Origin: Scalesia atractyloides
Taxonomy: Eukaryota > Streptophyta > Magnoliopsida > Asterales > Asteraceae
Length of the DNA: 64,000 bases
NCBI GenBank assembly: GCA_947069175.1
Contig: CAMTDV010000028.1
Span: forward strand, 65,369,660 to 65,433,659
Reading direction: 5' to 3'
The position numbers were made by a program, and so were the translations under genes. The notes under the pieces were generated by a model, which was not told the origin of the DNA, did not search any database, and saw nothing but the letters and a program-made list of their open reading frames with translations. How positions within the stretch are numbered: the first letter of the stretch is position 1; the number at the start of each line of letters is the position of its first letter. Positions 22,300 to 33,380 of the stretch are shown here, in pieces.

Positions 22300-24285
22300 T
22301 ACATTGTGGTTTCGCAGCGGTTGATTGTAGAAGTTGGTGTATGCGTTGTTTATATGGAGGAAAATCATTACAGAAGTTTCATAAATTAGTTTGCATAGAC
22401 CCCTGCAAACATATTAAACTTACCTTTTTTTTTATTATGATCTTTGCCTCTCTTCATTTTGTTCTTTCGCATCTTCCCAATTTTAATTCGATCTCTGGAG
22501 TCTCATTGGCTGCAGCTGTAATGTCTCTCAGGTAATTCCTAATTTGGACATAAATTAGTTTGCATGGTTTTAGATTGGTAGTGCTCGGCTTACATGATTT
22601 TAAGTGTTACGGTTAGGGGTGTCAATCATGTCAGGTTAACTGGTTGATAGGTTTTCAACCTGAACTAACCATATTATACTTAATGTCAAGGATTTCAAGC
22701 CTAACCTATATTTTTAAATGAGTCATACATATTGATGAGTTATAAGCGGATTGTTGGGTCGTAATCAGGTTAGGTTACTTATTGGTAACGTGTTTAATTA
22801 GGAGCATGAGTGTCACAAGTAGATAATAGATGTGACTAAAAAAACTTAATTATGATTAACCATGTAAAATGGAAAACTTATTTTATTCTAAATACTTAAA
22901 CGGGTTAACGAGTCAACCGTTTTTTATACGGATCAACCTGAACTGTTTTTAAGACTGGTTAACCCGAACACGACCCCCTTTTTAAACGTGTCATGTTAGT
23001 CGACTAAAGACCTGTTTTCTTTCGTGTCGTGTTCGGGTTGTGTCAAGCATTGCCACCCCTAGTAACAGTTGATGTCTTTAGCACAATAAATATATGGGTC
23101 ATGTTCGTGTTCAACGATTCAACCCAAGATGATTGACACCCCTAAATTCTTTTCAGCCCATATTATAGTTGATAATCTGACTTCTGCCACCTAACACAAT
23201 CTTTACCATGTAGTTACTCTACTATTGCTTGGACAGCCTCCCTGGATAAGGGTGTGCAACCAGACGTGCAATACGGCTACAAAGCTAAGAGCACGGTTGG
23301 GACTGTGTTAAATTTCTTTAGCGCGTTGGGTGACGTGGCGTGTGCATATGCCGGCCACAATGTGGTGTTGGAAATTCAAGCCACAATTCCATCAGCCCCG
23401 AGAAGCCTTCAAAAGGCCCTATGTGGAAAGGAGTGATTGATGCCTATATAGTAGTTGCCTTATGCTATTTCCCAGTTGCTCTTATTGGATACTGGGTGTA
23501 TGGAAATGCGGTTGATGATAATATCCTTGTTACTTTAGAAAAGCCCACATGGCTAATTGCCATGGCGAATATGTTTGTTGTGGTTCATGTTATCGGTAGT
23601 TACCAGGTGAGAAATTATTAGACTCGTCAATTAAGTTTATACAGTTATTAACATTTACGAAAGTGTTATTCTTTGCTATGTAGATTTATGCAATGCCGGT
23701 ACTTGATATGATGGAAACCGTGTTGGTAAAGAAGTTGAACTTCCCCCCAAGTTTTATGCTTCGGTTTATCACGAGGAATTTGTATGTTGGTAAGCAAACT
23801 AGCCCCACAACCGTGACTGACCGATTTAGTAGTAAGCGGTTAATAATATGTTGATTCCGTGTGCAGCATTTACTATGTTCATAGGTATTTGCTTCCCTTT
23901 CTTCAGTGGACTACTTGGATTCTTTGGAGGATTTGCATTCGCTCCAACAACATACTTTGTGAGCTACTCCATCGTTTCCTATTTCTTTTTCATATACACA
24001 CTAAATTCATGGTTTCTCAATCTTGTTCTTTGTGGGTTAGTTGCCTTGCATTATATGGCTTTCCATCTATAAACCTAAAAAATGGAGCTTATGTACTTGT
24101 CTACTTGACTCATGTATAACATAACAACCTAAAAGAGACATTCTAGGTTGTACCATTTTGATGAATTTTATTACCATAAATTTCAGATTTGTAGTGTACT
24201 TGGAGTTGCTTTGATGGTGGTATCACCTACTGGAGGGTTAAGATCGATAATCGTTCAAGCCAAAACCTACAAGTTCTTCTCATAA
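22300..24285 (+). pseudogene. LHT: LHT1-like lysine/histidine transporter pseudogene
   Basis: The LHT family are plasma-membrane amino-acid/proton symporters of the AAAP superfamily. Exons keep the family order and classic intron positions: about 22303-22531 (ending AAAVMSL), 23214-23606 (STIAWTAS, DVQYGYKA, FNFF-like SALGDVACAYAGHNVVLEIQ, ending GSYQ), 23684-23789, 23867-23958 (ICFPFFSGLLGFFGGFAFAP), about 24041-24090 (IYKPKKWSL) and 24187-24285 (GGLRSIIVQAKTYKFFS then stop). It is not functional as read. The first exons encoding the N-terminus are absent; a small deletion shifts frame near 22350; one base is lost near 23400, creating a stop at 23434; and the exon at 24041 runs into stops without the expected donor. 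Splice borders are still good, so the decay is recent. It is convergent with the GTE gene. An assembly error is a weaker alternative for one frameshift but not for the lost 5' end. Confidence 0.88.
22614..23061. mobile_element. hAT-type MITE in the LHT pseudogene intron
   Basis: The ends are TAGGGGTGTCAA and its inverse TTGCCACCCCTA, as in plant hAT MITEs. Flanking 8-mers GTTACGGT (22606-22613) and GTAACAGT (23062-23069) match at 6 of 8 positions, a decayed 8-bp duplication. It is non-coding and lies wholly within the intron between the first two recognisable exons. Confidence 0.6.
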
Positions 24286-24801
24286 GCATCAACTTGTGCG
24301 CTTATTTAGCCTGCGATGATACTAAAAGCCGCTCGGGGGACTGTTTATAAGAAAGAGAGTTCTGCCAAAGTAGTTGTCTGCAAAATGTTATTGTGTATCC
24401 TTTTAAATGTTTACACTTGTATTCGGGTCTTTTTCCTGCTTTGCTTGTAGACTGCAAAACGTATGACCCATTACTGTATCAATTAAAAAAAAGGTAAATT
24501 TATACTATAATAACGATGTCGCAAGTAGTTTATACTGAAAGTTCCTATGCAATACACCAAGGGGAAAAAACCGTCAAGATGTTACAGTTACAACAATCAA
24601 ATATAGAATCAACTAAAAAACGATCATTCACATATGCAGAGATATCAAAACCACATGAAAATGAATGTTTAACACCATTCTACAAATTCTTTTTTTTTCT
24701 TTCTTTTTTTCTTTTTTTGATTTTTTTTTCAGTTCCTGACAGGGCTTAATAGCCAGAAATCATTTTATACATAAAAGATGATGCTAATTATTCTAAAACA
24801 C
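24286..24801. other. Convergent intergenic region
   Basis: This is 3' flank of the LHT pseudogene and of the GTE gene, with a T-rich tract at 24690-24731. It presumably holds both 3' UTRs and poly(A) sites; none can be placed exactly. Confidence 0.5.
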
Positions 24802-27800
24802 TCAATCGATTTCACCTTCTTCCACGTCCATATTTACCTGATCACCTGGAACAACGGTTGGTGGTTCGAGCTCACCATCATCGTCTTCTTCGTGTTCATC
24901 ATCCTGTTTCATGTACAGACCAAGCTGTTCCAAAGGATTGCTGGACCCAAAGTTAAAACTGCCTAACGCGTCCAGTGACCCATGATCAGGGCTCGTCTCG
25001 TCTGCCGAAATTGGCAATTGCTCTGTCCTCAGCATTTCCAAGTCCTCAATAAACCGTGAAGTCTCATCAATTTCAACTGTTTTTTCAATCTGCAAAAATA
25101 GAATCCAATTGTGCTCAACAAAGTTAATTGAAGAAAACTTTCATCCCCCAAGTATGCAAATAAAATATAATCACTTTATTATCCATTGTATTAAATTTAA
25201 ACTTACTTATCATCCAAACTAAGATATTATGTGGTTCAGTGATTTATTGAACATTAGTTTCCTAGTTATTATCCATTGTATTAAATTTAAACTTACTTAT
25301 CACCAAACTAAGATATTATGTGGTTCAGTAATTTATTGAACATTAGTTTCATAGTTACTGTTAAATTATGGTTGTTTATGGAATTAGAAACGCCTTTTTT
25401 GTCCCTGAGGTTTCGCCAGTTTTGCAACTTTCGTCCAAAGGTTTGTTTTTCCGCATCTGGATCTAAAAGATATGAAATCTTGCCATTTTCATCCGGCGAG
25501 TATTTCTGTCTTTTCTGTTAAGTTAAAGGGAAATTCAGTCTTTTTCACTTTACGTACAAAAATACCCCCGACTTAACGAAGAAAAATGGATGGCGCTAAC
25601 GAGCCGGATGAAAATGGCAAGATTTCAAACCTTTTGGATCCAGATGCGAACGAACAAACCTTTGGACGAACGTCGCAAAACTGGCCAAACCTCAGGGACG
25701 GAAATGGCATTTTACTCTTAAATGTTTTTATCAATTATCAAGGTAAAGGTAGATACCTTCAATAACGCCTGACGAGCTGCTTCCCTCTCGAGGTCTCTCT
25801 TTCGCTTTGCCTCTAACGCAGCTTCTGCTTCTGCTCGCCTTCTTGCGTTTTCGGCAGCCTCTGCTGCTGCTTGCAACCGAGCTTTTTCTGGTATTACACA
25901 AAAACAATCCATAATTCAGTCAACACCTTCACAAGCTCTTACGATACGTAACATTAACAAAAGGACTAGTTTGGTTGATATATAACCTTTCCGTTTCTGG
26001 TTTTCTAGCTCCTCTTTCTCTCGACGCAGCTTCTCAGGATCCCCCTATAATAGAAAAAAATGTGATGAATTAGTAAGGCTGGGTTGAAAGTTCAAACAGA
26101 TGATTTTATGTCGAAACGGTTATAAATAATGTTCCATAACCAACCTCATTGAGCGTCTTTTCTCGAGCTTTAAATATCGTATCAGCAAATCGGTTTTTTA
26201 AAACAGCAGCCCGGTACGACTTCCCAGGTGAAAACTGACCAGAATTTGGAGCGCTATCTCCTAAATTACGCAAATGAACGTCAGTTAGCAAGAACCATAT
26301 GTACCAAAAACAGTAATTTCACATATGATGCTCACCGTCATCTTTCTGGCTATCAGATTCAACGGAGTTCGGTTTCTGCTGAGACATATGTTCCACTTGG
26401 TCCAACCCGCTAACTGACTCTGAAAGTTAAGCATAACAAACAACGATGAGTAACAAAGCAACCTGTGAAGCATTTAAATGCATGGAAGCAAAACGCAAAA
26501 CCCACGATTATCAATTAAGTCACTTGTGACTGCTTTGTCCTCTAAGTCTGCTCTAGCAATATCATTCTGTAAGAAAATAATCAAAAGTTAATATTAGAAA
26601 CCAAGCCAATTAGTTAAATGTCCCAAATGACAATCATATGATAGACAAAATAAAATGAAAGATATAGATACCTGTGAAAGCTTTGATAGGCTAGAAGTTT
26701 TAGCACCACCAGTTTGTCCATTTTCAGAAGCATTTCTAGAATTAATATCTGCACACATCATATGCTACCAACTTATTGTCTTATCCCATATAGATATAAA
26801 AATCTTCTATCTAAATTGGTAAGCATATAAAAAGACTAAATGCAACTCAAATCCCTGACAACATGATACAGATAATTTGACAATATACTTCTAATACAAG
26901 TATTTAATGAGTAACCAAAGTACCACTTGAGGTTCTTGATATCGTCCCTATGTCACTTTTCTTGCTTGTTCCATTTTCTTGTCCAGCTGGAGTATAGCTT
27001 GAAACAGGGGGCTCATTCCCACCAACATCTGCATCCTCATCCACAGGATCATTCCCTGTAATATGTAAAAACACATACCAACCAACAGATATTCATGCTG
27101 AACTGTTGATCAATGGTTAACGAGTACACATGAACATGACACAGATAAAAGGTTATTAACCTCTATACAGTTGCATAGTTGAGTTGCTAAGCCCTGACTC
27201 ATGAAGCAGCTGCAACCAATAAAAAAACATTGTTAAATACTTAACTTACACTAGCTCAAGTTACAAGGTGGTGGAGATTAGACTACCTCAATGACACAAG
27301 GTTCTGCTTTTGCATTGTTTTGTAGCTCTCGCACATGATCATCTAACATCTTGCGTAGTTTGAATAAGGTTTCATTGTCGAGATCATCAATCTCAATTTC
27401 TATTTCATCCTCACCAGCTTCATTCCCACTTGAGCTGTGTTGCCTCAAAAATTCAATGATATTATCTGGCATATCTCCCAAATGAGCTTCCAGTTCCCTA
27501 CTTAGAATTTGCTTTTCTTCATTGGTCATGACCAGCTTAACTGGATCTGGTAGCTGTTCTTGTTGTATTGACGTAATCTTTCGTTTCTTTGAAGGAGGAA
27601 CTGGCTTAACCAAATCAATCTCTTCATGAAGCAATTGTTGTTGAGAACTGTTCACAGGGAGTTTCTTTTCTATCGGCTTCCATCTTAGCTCAAAGAATTT
27701 ACTAAGAACATCCGCCATGATGTGGACATCATTGCCAGGGGGATTATACGTCATCGCGTTGGAGAATGCAAGTCTAACATCAGCAAGAAATTCAAGTGGA

Positions 27801-28474
27801 CTGGAATATTTGCCTGAACTGAGTTTTTCTTTTATGGTCCCTAAATCCATGGGATTCTTGATAACATTAAAGTAATCCGGTATTTTCAAAGCAACAACAT
27901 CAACGGGTTTGTTGAACACCCAACCATGTTGATGCATCATCAACTTCTTCAACAAGCTCTCACACTGTTTCTTTAATATTGGACTGAAAGTCCCTGCTGG
28001 ATTGACGGATTGAAACCTTCCCATAACACCTCGATTAAGACCCTTTGACTTTTGACCTTGCTGATCAAATCTTTTCCCAGAGCTAGAGGATTTCTTCATG
28101 TTTGGTTGGCGGGGTGCTTGGACATTCTCAGAGATAAAAACATCATTAGAAGATGACATCGTAACAACATGAACCTTATCCACATCAACTCTCTTCTGAA
28201 ACGTTCTAAGTTGATCAAGCTCCCCTCTCAAATGAATTAACCACTTCTTTTTTTCTGCAGGTGCCAGCTTCGACAAAGGCACAACATGTACAGGCACACC
28301 AAAACCATCATGCAATGCAGAGCTCAACTTAATCCATTTCTTCGTATGAACACTTGAGTCCTCAAAACCAGACGCAGACACATCATCACGTCCCGAGCAA
28401 CCAGATCCTTCCGACTCATCATTCGGAGGAAATCCACCAGAATACGCATCAGGGAACATATTTTTCTTCGACAT
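24802..28474 (-). CDS. GTE: BET-family bromodomain/NET protein, GTE8/9/10/11 group
   Basis: Ten coding exons splice with GT/AG borders into an uninterrupted 727-codon frame: complement of 24802-25089, 25757-25887, 25987-26044, 26145-26260, 26336-26419, 26506-26566, 26672-26748, 26924-27055, 27161-27209 and 27287-28474. The lengths sum to 2184 bp and every phase fits. Exon 1 encodes the bromodomain (about residues 168-272; acetyl-lysine-binding Asn in MTYNPPGNDV, residue 244) and the NET domain (about 311-386, with acidic EDEIEIEIDDL). After these come a Ser/Asn-rich linker, a conserved SYRAAVLKNRFADTI block, a charged Ala/Arg/Glu coiled coil and an acidic tail ending DVEEGEID, the signature of the Arabidopsis GTE9/GTE11 and GTE8/GTE10 group. 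BET proteins bind acetylated histones in the nucleus and modulate transcription; GTE9/11 and GTE10 are linked to ABA responses. Exact orthology is not resolved. The start is the first ATG, four bases after the 5' UTR intron acceptor. Confidence 0.95.
25175..25360. repeat. ~93-bp tandem duplication in the last GTE intron
   Basis: The block TTATTATCCATTGTATTAAA through GAACATTAGTTTC occurs twice with a few differences (about 25177-25262 and 25265-25353). Confidence 0.8.
25388..25713. mobile_element. Foldback MITE in the last GTE intron
   Basis: Inverted arms of about 130 bp contain GTCCCTGAGGTTT, CCAGTTTTGC, TCGTCCAAAGGTTTG and GAAATCTTGCCATTTTCATC on both sides. It is non-coding. Together with the tandem duplication it accounts for most of the long last intron (25090-25756). 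Confidence 0.75.
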
Positions 28475-29170
28475 ATCACTGCCAACACACTACACCCAAT
28501 CAAAACACTCTCTCAAAGCCTAGCCCAGATATTTCCCACGGTTCCCTGAATGTTCATGACAAGCCAAATTAAGTCACAGATCCATAATCAAATCGACAAA
28601 TCCTTCGTTCCTTAAGTAATTCCCCCTTAAAACAATATACCTAAAAATTCATCATCTCTAAAATTAGGGTTTTCATATACATATTTCAATCCTTATCCTT
28701 AAAAGCATAAATCATGTACAAATTCAATAGCGTAATCGATTAACATCCTCACGGCTTACAAATTTTACAAATCGAACCCTAACTTTACCAATTGTCCAAT
28801 TTCTTCAAACGTTTTCTGTCGAAAAACTATAAAACTATAAACAAGCGGATGAATATATCATAATCCAAACGAGAAAACCTAATCTTACCGTAGAAATCTT
28901 CTTTATAACGATAAATCAGCCAAATTCGTCGGTGAAAACTGACTTAAATCCGCAAACAAGCTTTATTCAACGAAATTGAAACACATAACACGATAATCAC
29001 CAGCCATAACTAACCAATAACGAACAATAACCGTAAAAAAGCGAAGATCTGTACTGCAATTGAAGCTAAAGAAACTGAAAGAATGTGAAAGTCGAAACCC
29101 TAGAAAGCACGACGGGGGCGCAGAACTTTCTCCGAACGAGATGAATAAATGATCGTACGGCTGTTATTTA
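28475..29170 (-). promoter_or_regulatory. 5' UTR with intron and core promoter of the GTE gene
   Basis: A 5' UTR intron is predicted at 28479-28888 (minus strand donor CTACG|GTAAGATT, acceptor GTGTTGGCAG|TGATATG). The non-coding first exon then runs from 28889 up to about 29140-29160, ending in a GA/CT-rich stretch. A TTAAATAA near 29170 may be the TATA element, but the start site is not defined by sequence alone. Confidence 0.6.
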
Positions 29171-29707
29171 AGAGATGAAGTGAGTGAGTTTTTATTTTTT
29201 ATTTTTTTTCTCTTTGTCCGTGTTTATTATTATATTTATTGTGAGTGGTCTGACCAACTATTGAGAGATCGTGGCCGTTGATTTACGCCGTCATAAGACT
29301 CAAATGTGTGAACAGCATTTCAGATGTAGCGATAGCCCATGTGACGCTTATCACGTGCAATAAAGGCGGTGACTTGGTCCGGAAACTACGGGATTGGTTT
29401 ACTTTTCAGTCCTTTTAGTTATGAATGTTTGCCATTTAACGGTTGTGACTTATCAGTGGTACACGGGGTAATCACCTTGTAGGGAGTGGTAAATTTTACC
29501 CAAAATTAATAACATCGTATCATGTCAGGTCTCCTCTCTAACTCTCGTCTTGTCATCTTCTCTCTAACTCTTGTCTTACCATTCAAACACAAGGGGTTGT
29601 CATCTCGGGTGGAGTCATTTTTTTCTATAAATTATGCAATAATCATTAAAACCTATTTAAAAAAAATAAAAGTACATTAAATTAAAAAAATTCATTACAT
29701 TAAATTA
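29171..29707. other. Upstream flank of the GTE gene
   Basis: The proximal upstream region includes a GATAGCCCATGTGACG stretch and, near 29525-29590, two TCTCTCTAACTCT(C/T)GTCTT units. No other gene was seen. Confidence 0.4.
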
Positions 29708-29712
29708 AAATG

Positions 29713-30133
29713 TGTTATGGACTAATACTATTGAAAGATATGGGACTTGTCCCACATCGGTTGTATGGGCAACCAATGTGTGTTTTATATATACCAAATG
29801 GGCTCTCTCACCCACCAGACTAGTCTTTTGGGTTGAGTTCTCTCGTTTGTTATGTAATATTGGTATCAGAGCCAGAACTCGGAATGGTGGCCTGGAGAGA
29901 GCCAGTCGTGACCAACGAGGTTCGGAGTGGTGGCCTGGAAAGAGCCAACCGTGACCAACGAGGACGTTGGCCCTTAAGGATAATCGATTGTTATGGACTA
30001 ATACTATTGCAAGGTATGGGACTTGTCCCACATCGGCTGTATGGGCAACCAATGTGGGGTTTATATACCAAATGAGCTCTCTCACCCACCAGACTAGTCT
30101 TTTAGGTTGAGTTCTCTCGTTTGGTATATAACA
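29713..30133 (+). mobile_element. Complete TRIM retrotransposon, TSD AAATG
   Basis: Two LTRs of about 147 bp (29713-29859 and 29989-30133), each starting TGTTATGGACTAATACTATT; the second ends TATATAACA and the first is mutated there to TGTAATA. A primer site TTGGTATCAGAGCC (iMet type) follows LTR1 at 29860. The outer borders carry a perfect AAATG duplication (29708-29712, 30134-30138). The 129-bp interior holds a ~43-bp direct duplication (GGTGGCCTGGAGAGAGCC...). It has no coding capacity and would be mobilised in trans. Confidence 0.92.
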
Positions 30134-30179
30134 AAATGTAGGTGAGTGATCTGAATTAAACTTCCACAACCTTTCAAGA

Positions 30180-31760
30180 TTACTAAGATGCTTTCACTTA
30201 TCCTCCGATCTCAAAGTCGACTTCACCAAAAACCAATTATACGGGGTTGGTGTATCTAATGATGAGGTTGCACACATGGCCTCTATTCTCCATTGTAAAA
30301 CTGGTGTGTTTCCTACCTTGGTCTTCCAGTGGGGCAAATATGGGTTTGGTGAAGAGTTGGAAACCCGTAATTGAGAGATATGAAAACAAACTCACTCTTT
30401 AGAAAGCCCGGACGTTATCTTTCGGGGGTAGAGTGATTCTCATTGAAGCGACTCTTTTGTGCAACGATGCAAATGACGAAACAACTCGAAAAAAATTCGG
30501 CGGAAATTCTTATGAGGTGGTGTTTAGAAAAGAACAAAGTTTGTTGGGTTCCGTGGTTCAAAGTGGTCGCACCAAAAAACGAGGGGGACTAGGCATGGGA
30601 AGCCGTGCTTCTACCAATAAAGCTCTGGTGTTTAAATGGAGTGTGAAGTATAAAAATGAAAACTCATCTTTTTGGGCGAAAATAATAACGTCACTACATG
30701 GTAAGGCAAGATCTCACTCGTATATTCCGATGAAAAGTTCCATTGGTGGGGTATGGAAATCCATTATTAATATGGGTCGGGTGACACAAAACCCAACCAT
30801 AAATGTGCAAAATCGTTTGGTACCGAAAATGGGAAAGGGCGACAAAACGTTATTCTGGCTTGATACTTAGGTAGGGAATCACCCGCTACATGAGATGTTT
30901 CGGGTCTTTATGCAATCGAAAGTGATAAACGTTGCATAGTAATGGACCGCTACTCGATAGTGCTGGGCAGAACCAAATGGTTCTAGGGGAGCAGCAACCC
31001 ACTATCACAACCAGGCCATTTAGCAGAGTGGCTACTTAGCGTTGGGCTTGGGTCAGGTTCCGACGTTTGGCTGTGGAAAACAGACTCTAGGTAGGAAGAC
31101 ATTCTGTCATGAACCTAAGGGAGGAACTAGATGACATTACCACCATAAAAGAAATGAAAGTGTTGTCATGGCTTCACTAGATACCGAAAAAAGCCAAATG
31201 TTTCCTCTGGAGCGTTGTACAAGGTCGGATTCCATCCATGGAAGCCCTTCAGATCCGTCGAATACCACTAGCGTCCACGACATGTGTAATGTGAAACATC
31301 GCCTCGGTATCGGCTGACCATCTTCTCATATGTGAATTTGCTCAGCATATATGGACAACAGTTTTCCTATGGTTAAAAGTACCCCTACCCCATTACATCT
31401 TAAGTTTGGTGCAACTACTCGAATATATCGCTTCATACAATTGTCACAAGTCAATCAAAAGGGCATTCTGTGTAATTTTGGTGGCAACCTGCTGGAATAT
31501 TTCGAGATCCAGGAATGATCGGATCTTTAAACACAAACCCCCTTTACTCGGAAAACTGATCGGTGACGTCAAGGCAGCTTCGTTCTGGGTAACATCAAGG
31601 CTGGACACTCGACCTAACCTGGGAGAAATGGATAGGCTTCAACTTCTCATCCTTTCCCACATAGTCTACTTGTCACATTATGCGTAATTTTTCTTTCCAT
31701 GCATTGTAATCATATGAGCATCTTGCTCAGTTTCTAATTGAAATTTCCACCGTTTAAAAA
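30180..31760 (+). pseudogene. L1-type LINE fragment: RT C-terminus and zf-RVT
   Basis: A 5'-truncated non-LTR retrotransposon. Recognisable in several frames are the post-catalytic RT region (YGVGV, MASIL-CKTG, YLGLPVG, WKPVIERYENKL, SFGGRVILIEATL), the KKRGGLGMGS motif, and downstream the zf-RVT-like segment (PKKAKCFLWSVVQGRIPS then paired cysteines CVMCN...HLLICE), ending in NDRIFKHK-type LINE C-terminal sequence. The 3' UTR has GAGCATCTTGCTC and a tail TTTCCACCGTTTAAAAA near 31755. Many stops and frameshifts are present, so it is dead. The RT catalytic core and endonuclease are missing. Confidence 0.8.
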
Positions 31761-31779
31761 TTAACAATATGTGGGGTAA

Positions 31780-32362
31780 ATCTAGTTCTCCAAGATGCTC
31801 CATGAGATCGTGTTTTAGTCTCCAATGTGAATCTTCATTCATGAGCTCGTTTAACGCAGTGTCTATCGAATACGATCTCGACTGTAGGATCCCGAATGTA
31901 TACCGGTGCTATCGCGTCCCTATCGTCTTTTAGAATCATGTTAGGTAAAATAATGCACATATATACAACATACCTAATCTTTTTCACAGTCCTAGAACGT
32001 ATTGGTCATTCATTATACCCCATTTTACTTTAAAACGCCAAAAACTCATTCCACGTCTTTTCATGCTTCCTCGTGTTGCCTCTTGAACTTCTTTTCGTCC
32101 GGGTGGTGAGGAAATGGAATTATTTTCAGAAGCACGGACCAAGTAGGGTAGATTCCATCGGTAAGATAGTAACCACGTTTGTTAAAGTGGTTGTTCACGT
32201 AAAATGGACATGTTGGCGAAGTTCCATTTTGTTCAATAAGAAATAATGGTGATTGTTGGAGCACATTGATTTCGTTTCGTAAACCTGGTGGACTGCAAAA
32301 AGCATGCCAAATCCAAAAATCTTGTGAGGCCACCGCTTCGAGCATCCCGAGTCTTCTCCATC
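31780..32362 (-). pseudogene. PIF/Harbinger transposase fragment
   Basis: The minus strand encodes a segment of the plant transposon protein/DDE_Tnp_4 family: MLEAVASQDFWIWHAF, then an INVLQQSPLF block and the hallmark KRGYYLTDGIYPTW, followed by FKRQHEEA. The frame breaks near 32061; below it, in another frame, are degraded C-terminal motifs (KWGIMND, then ELMNEDSHWRLKHDLMEHL) down to about 31780. Upstream of about 32362 the reading switches without a stop into an Athila RNase H tail, so the ORF spanning both (32061-32459) is a chimera of two transposons. The N-terminal HTH region is missing. Confidence 0.8.
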
Positions 32363-33290
32363 TTAGGATTCTCCAACCTAACAAATTATCTGCCGCTACA
32401 CTCTCGGCTCCCTTCTTATCCCCGATCTTAATATCAAACTCCAAAGCAACTAAATCCACCTAATAAGCCAAGGCTTCACATCTTTCTTTGAAAATAGATA
32501 CTTAAGAGCCACGTGATCCATAAAGATAATAGTTTTAGATAGCACGATGTAAAAACAAAATTTATTACACGCATATACAACCGCTAAAGTCCTTCTAGGT
32601 TGTGGTGTAATTCTCTTGAGCATCATTCAAGGTCTTGCTCGCGTAATAGATAGGATGAAAATGATTTTCCCTATGCTGACTAAGAATGTTCCAATTGCGA
32701 AGCCACTCGCATCACACATGATATCGAATGGAAGATTCCATCGGGAGTAAGAAGAATAGGAGCACTAATCAACTTCTCCTTGATCAACTCAAACGCTCTA
32801 ACACAATCATCACTAAACTCAATCGACCTATCTATCTCTAACAACTGGATCATGGGTCGGGCAATCTTAGAAAAATCTTTAATAAATCGACGATAAAAAC
32901 CTGCATAACCTAAGAAACTCGTAATAGATTTCACATTAGTCGACGGTGGAAGTTTTGAGATGGTATCAATTTTGGCTCTATCAACCTCTACCCCCCCCCC
33001 CCCCCCCACCTGTGAAATCTTATGGCCTAAGACTATCCCCTAACGAACCATAAAGTGACAGTTTTCCCAATTAAGCATCAAGTTCATTTCCTTACATAGA
33101 GCAACCACACGATCTGAGTTCCGCAGATAATGATAAAAGGAACTCCCAAATACAGAAAAGTCATCCACAAAAACCTCTATGGAGTCTTCAATCATCTCAT
33201 GAAAATAGCCACCATACAACGCTGAAAAGTAGCTGGAGCGTTACATAATCTGAATGGCATGCGGCGGTACGTGAAAGTGCCAAAAGGACA
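32363..33290 (-). pseudogene. pol: Athila-type Ty3/gypsy RT-RNase H fragment
   Basis: From the high-coordinate end the minus strand shows RT pieces (FHVPFGTFTYRRMPF, FVDDFSVFGSSF with the catalytic DD, ALCKEMNLMLNWENCHFM), the RT/RNase H connection (VEVDRAKIDTISKLPP, FLGYAGFYRRFIKDFSKIAR) and at 32370-32460 the RNase H C-terminus (FDIKIGDKKGAESVAADNL). Order and motifs are those of Athila elements. Stops, frameshifts and a homopolymer (32991-33007) break it. Gag, protease, integrase and LTRs are not present here. Confidence 0.85.
32991..33007. repeat. Poly(C) run
   Basis: An uninterrupted C tract of about 17 bases within the Athila fragment, at the position where related elements encode a short Gly-containing segment. 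It may be biological slippage or a sequencing artefact. Confidence 0.9.
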
Positions 33291-33380
33291 TGTGAAAGTG
33301 GTTTTCTCTAGATCCTCCGGTACAATGGCATGTGGCGATACACGAAAGTGCCAAAAGGACATGTGAAAGCGGTTTTCTTC
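33250..33380. repeat. Local ~65-bp duplication at the Athila RT edge
   Basis: GGCATGCGGCGGTACGTGAA...GGACATGTGAAAGTGGTTTTC at 33253-33306 is followed by a diverged second copy GGCATGTGGCGATACACGAA... at 33328-33380. Confidence 0.7.

Noticed and set aside
22257..22535. Separate short gene starting at 22257
   Set aside because: The C-terminal half is an LHT exon in frame; the N-terminal part is intron or out-of-frame exon sequence produced by a deletion.
29705..30169. 154-codon ORF on the minus strand
   Set aside because: It is antisense to the TRIM and consists of two copies of its LTR, so repetition in the protein only reflects the repeats.
30433..30870. 145-codon host gene
   Set aside because: The motifs (GGRVILIEATL, KKRGGLGMGS) are LINE RT sequence, and flanking frames continue the same protein.
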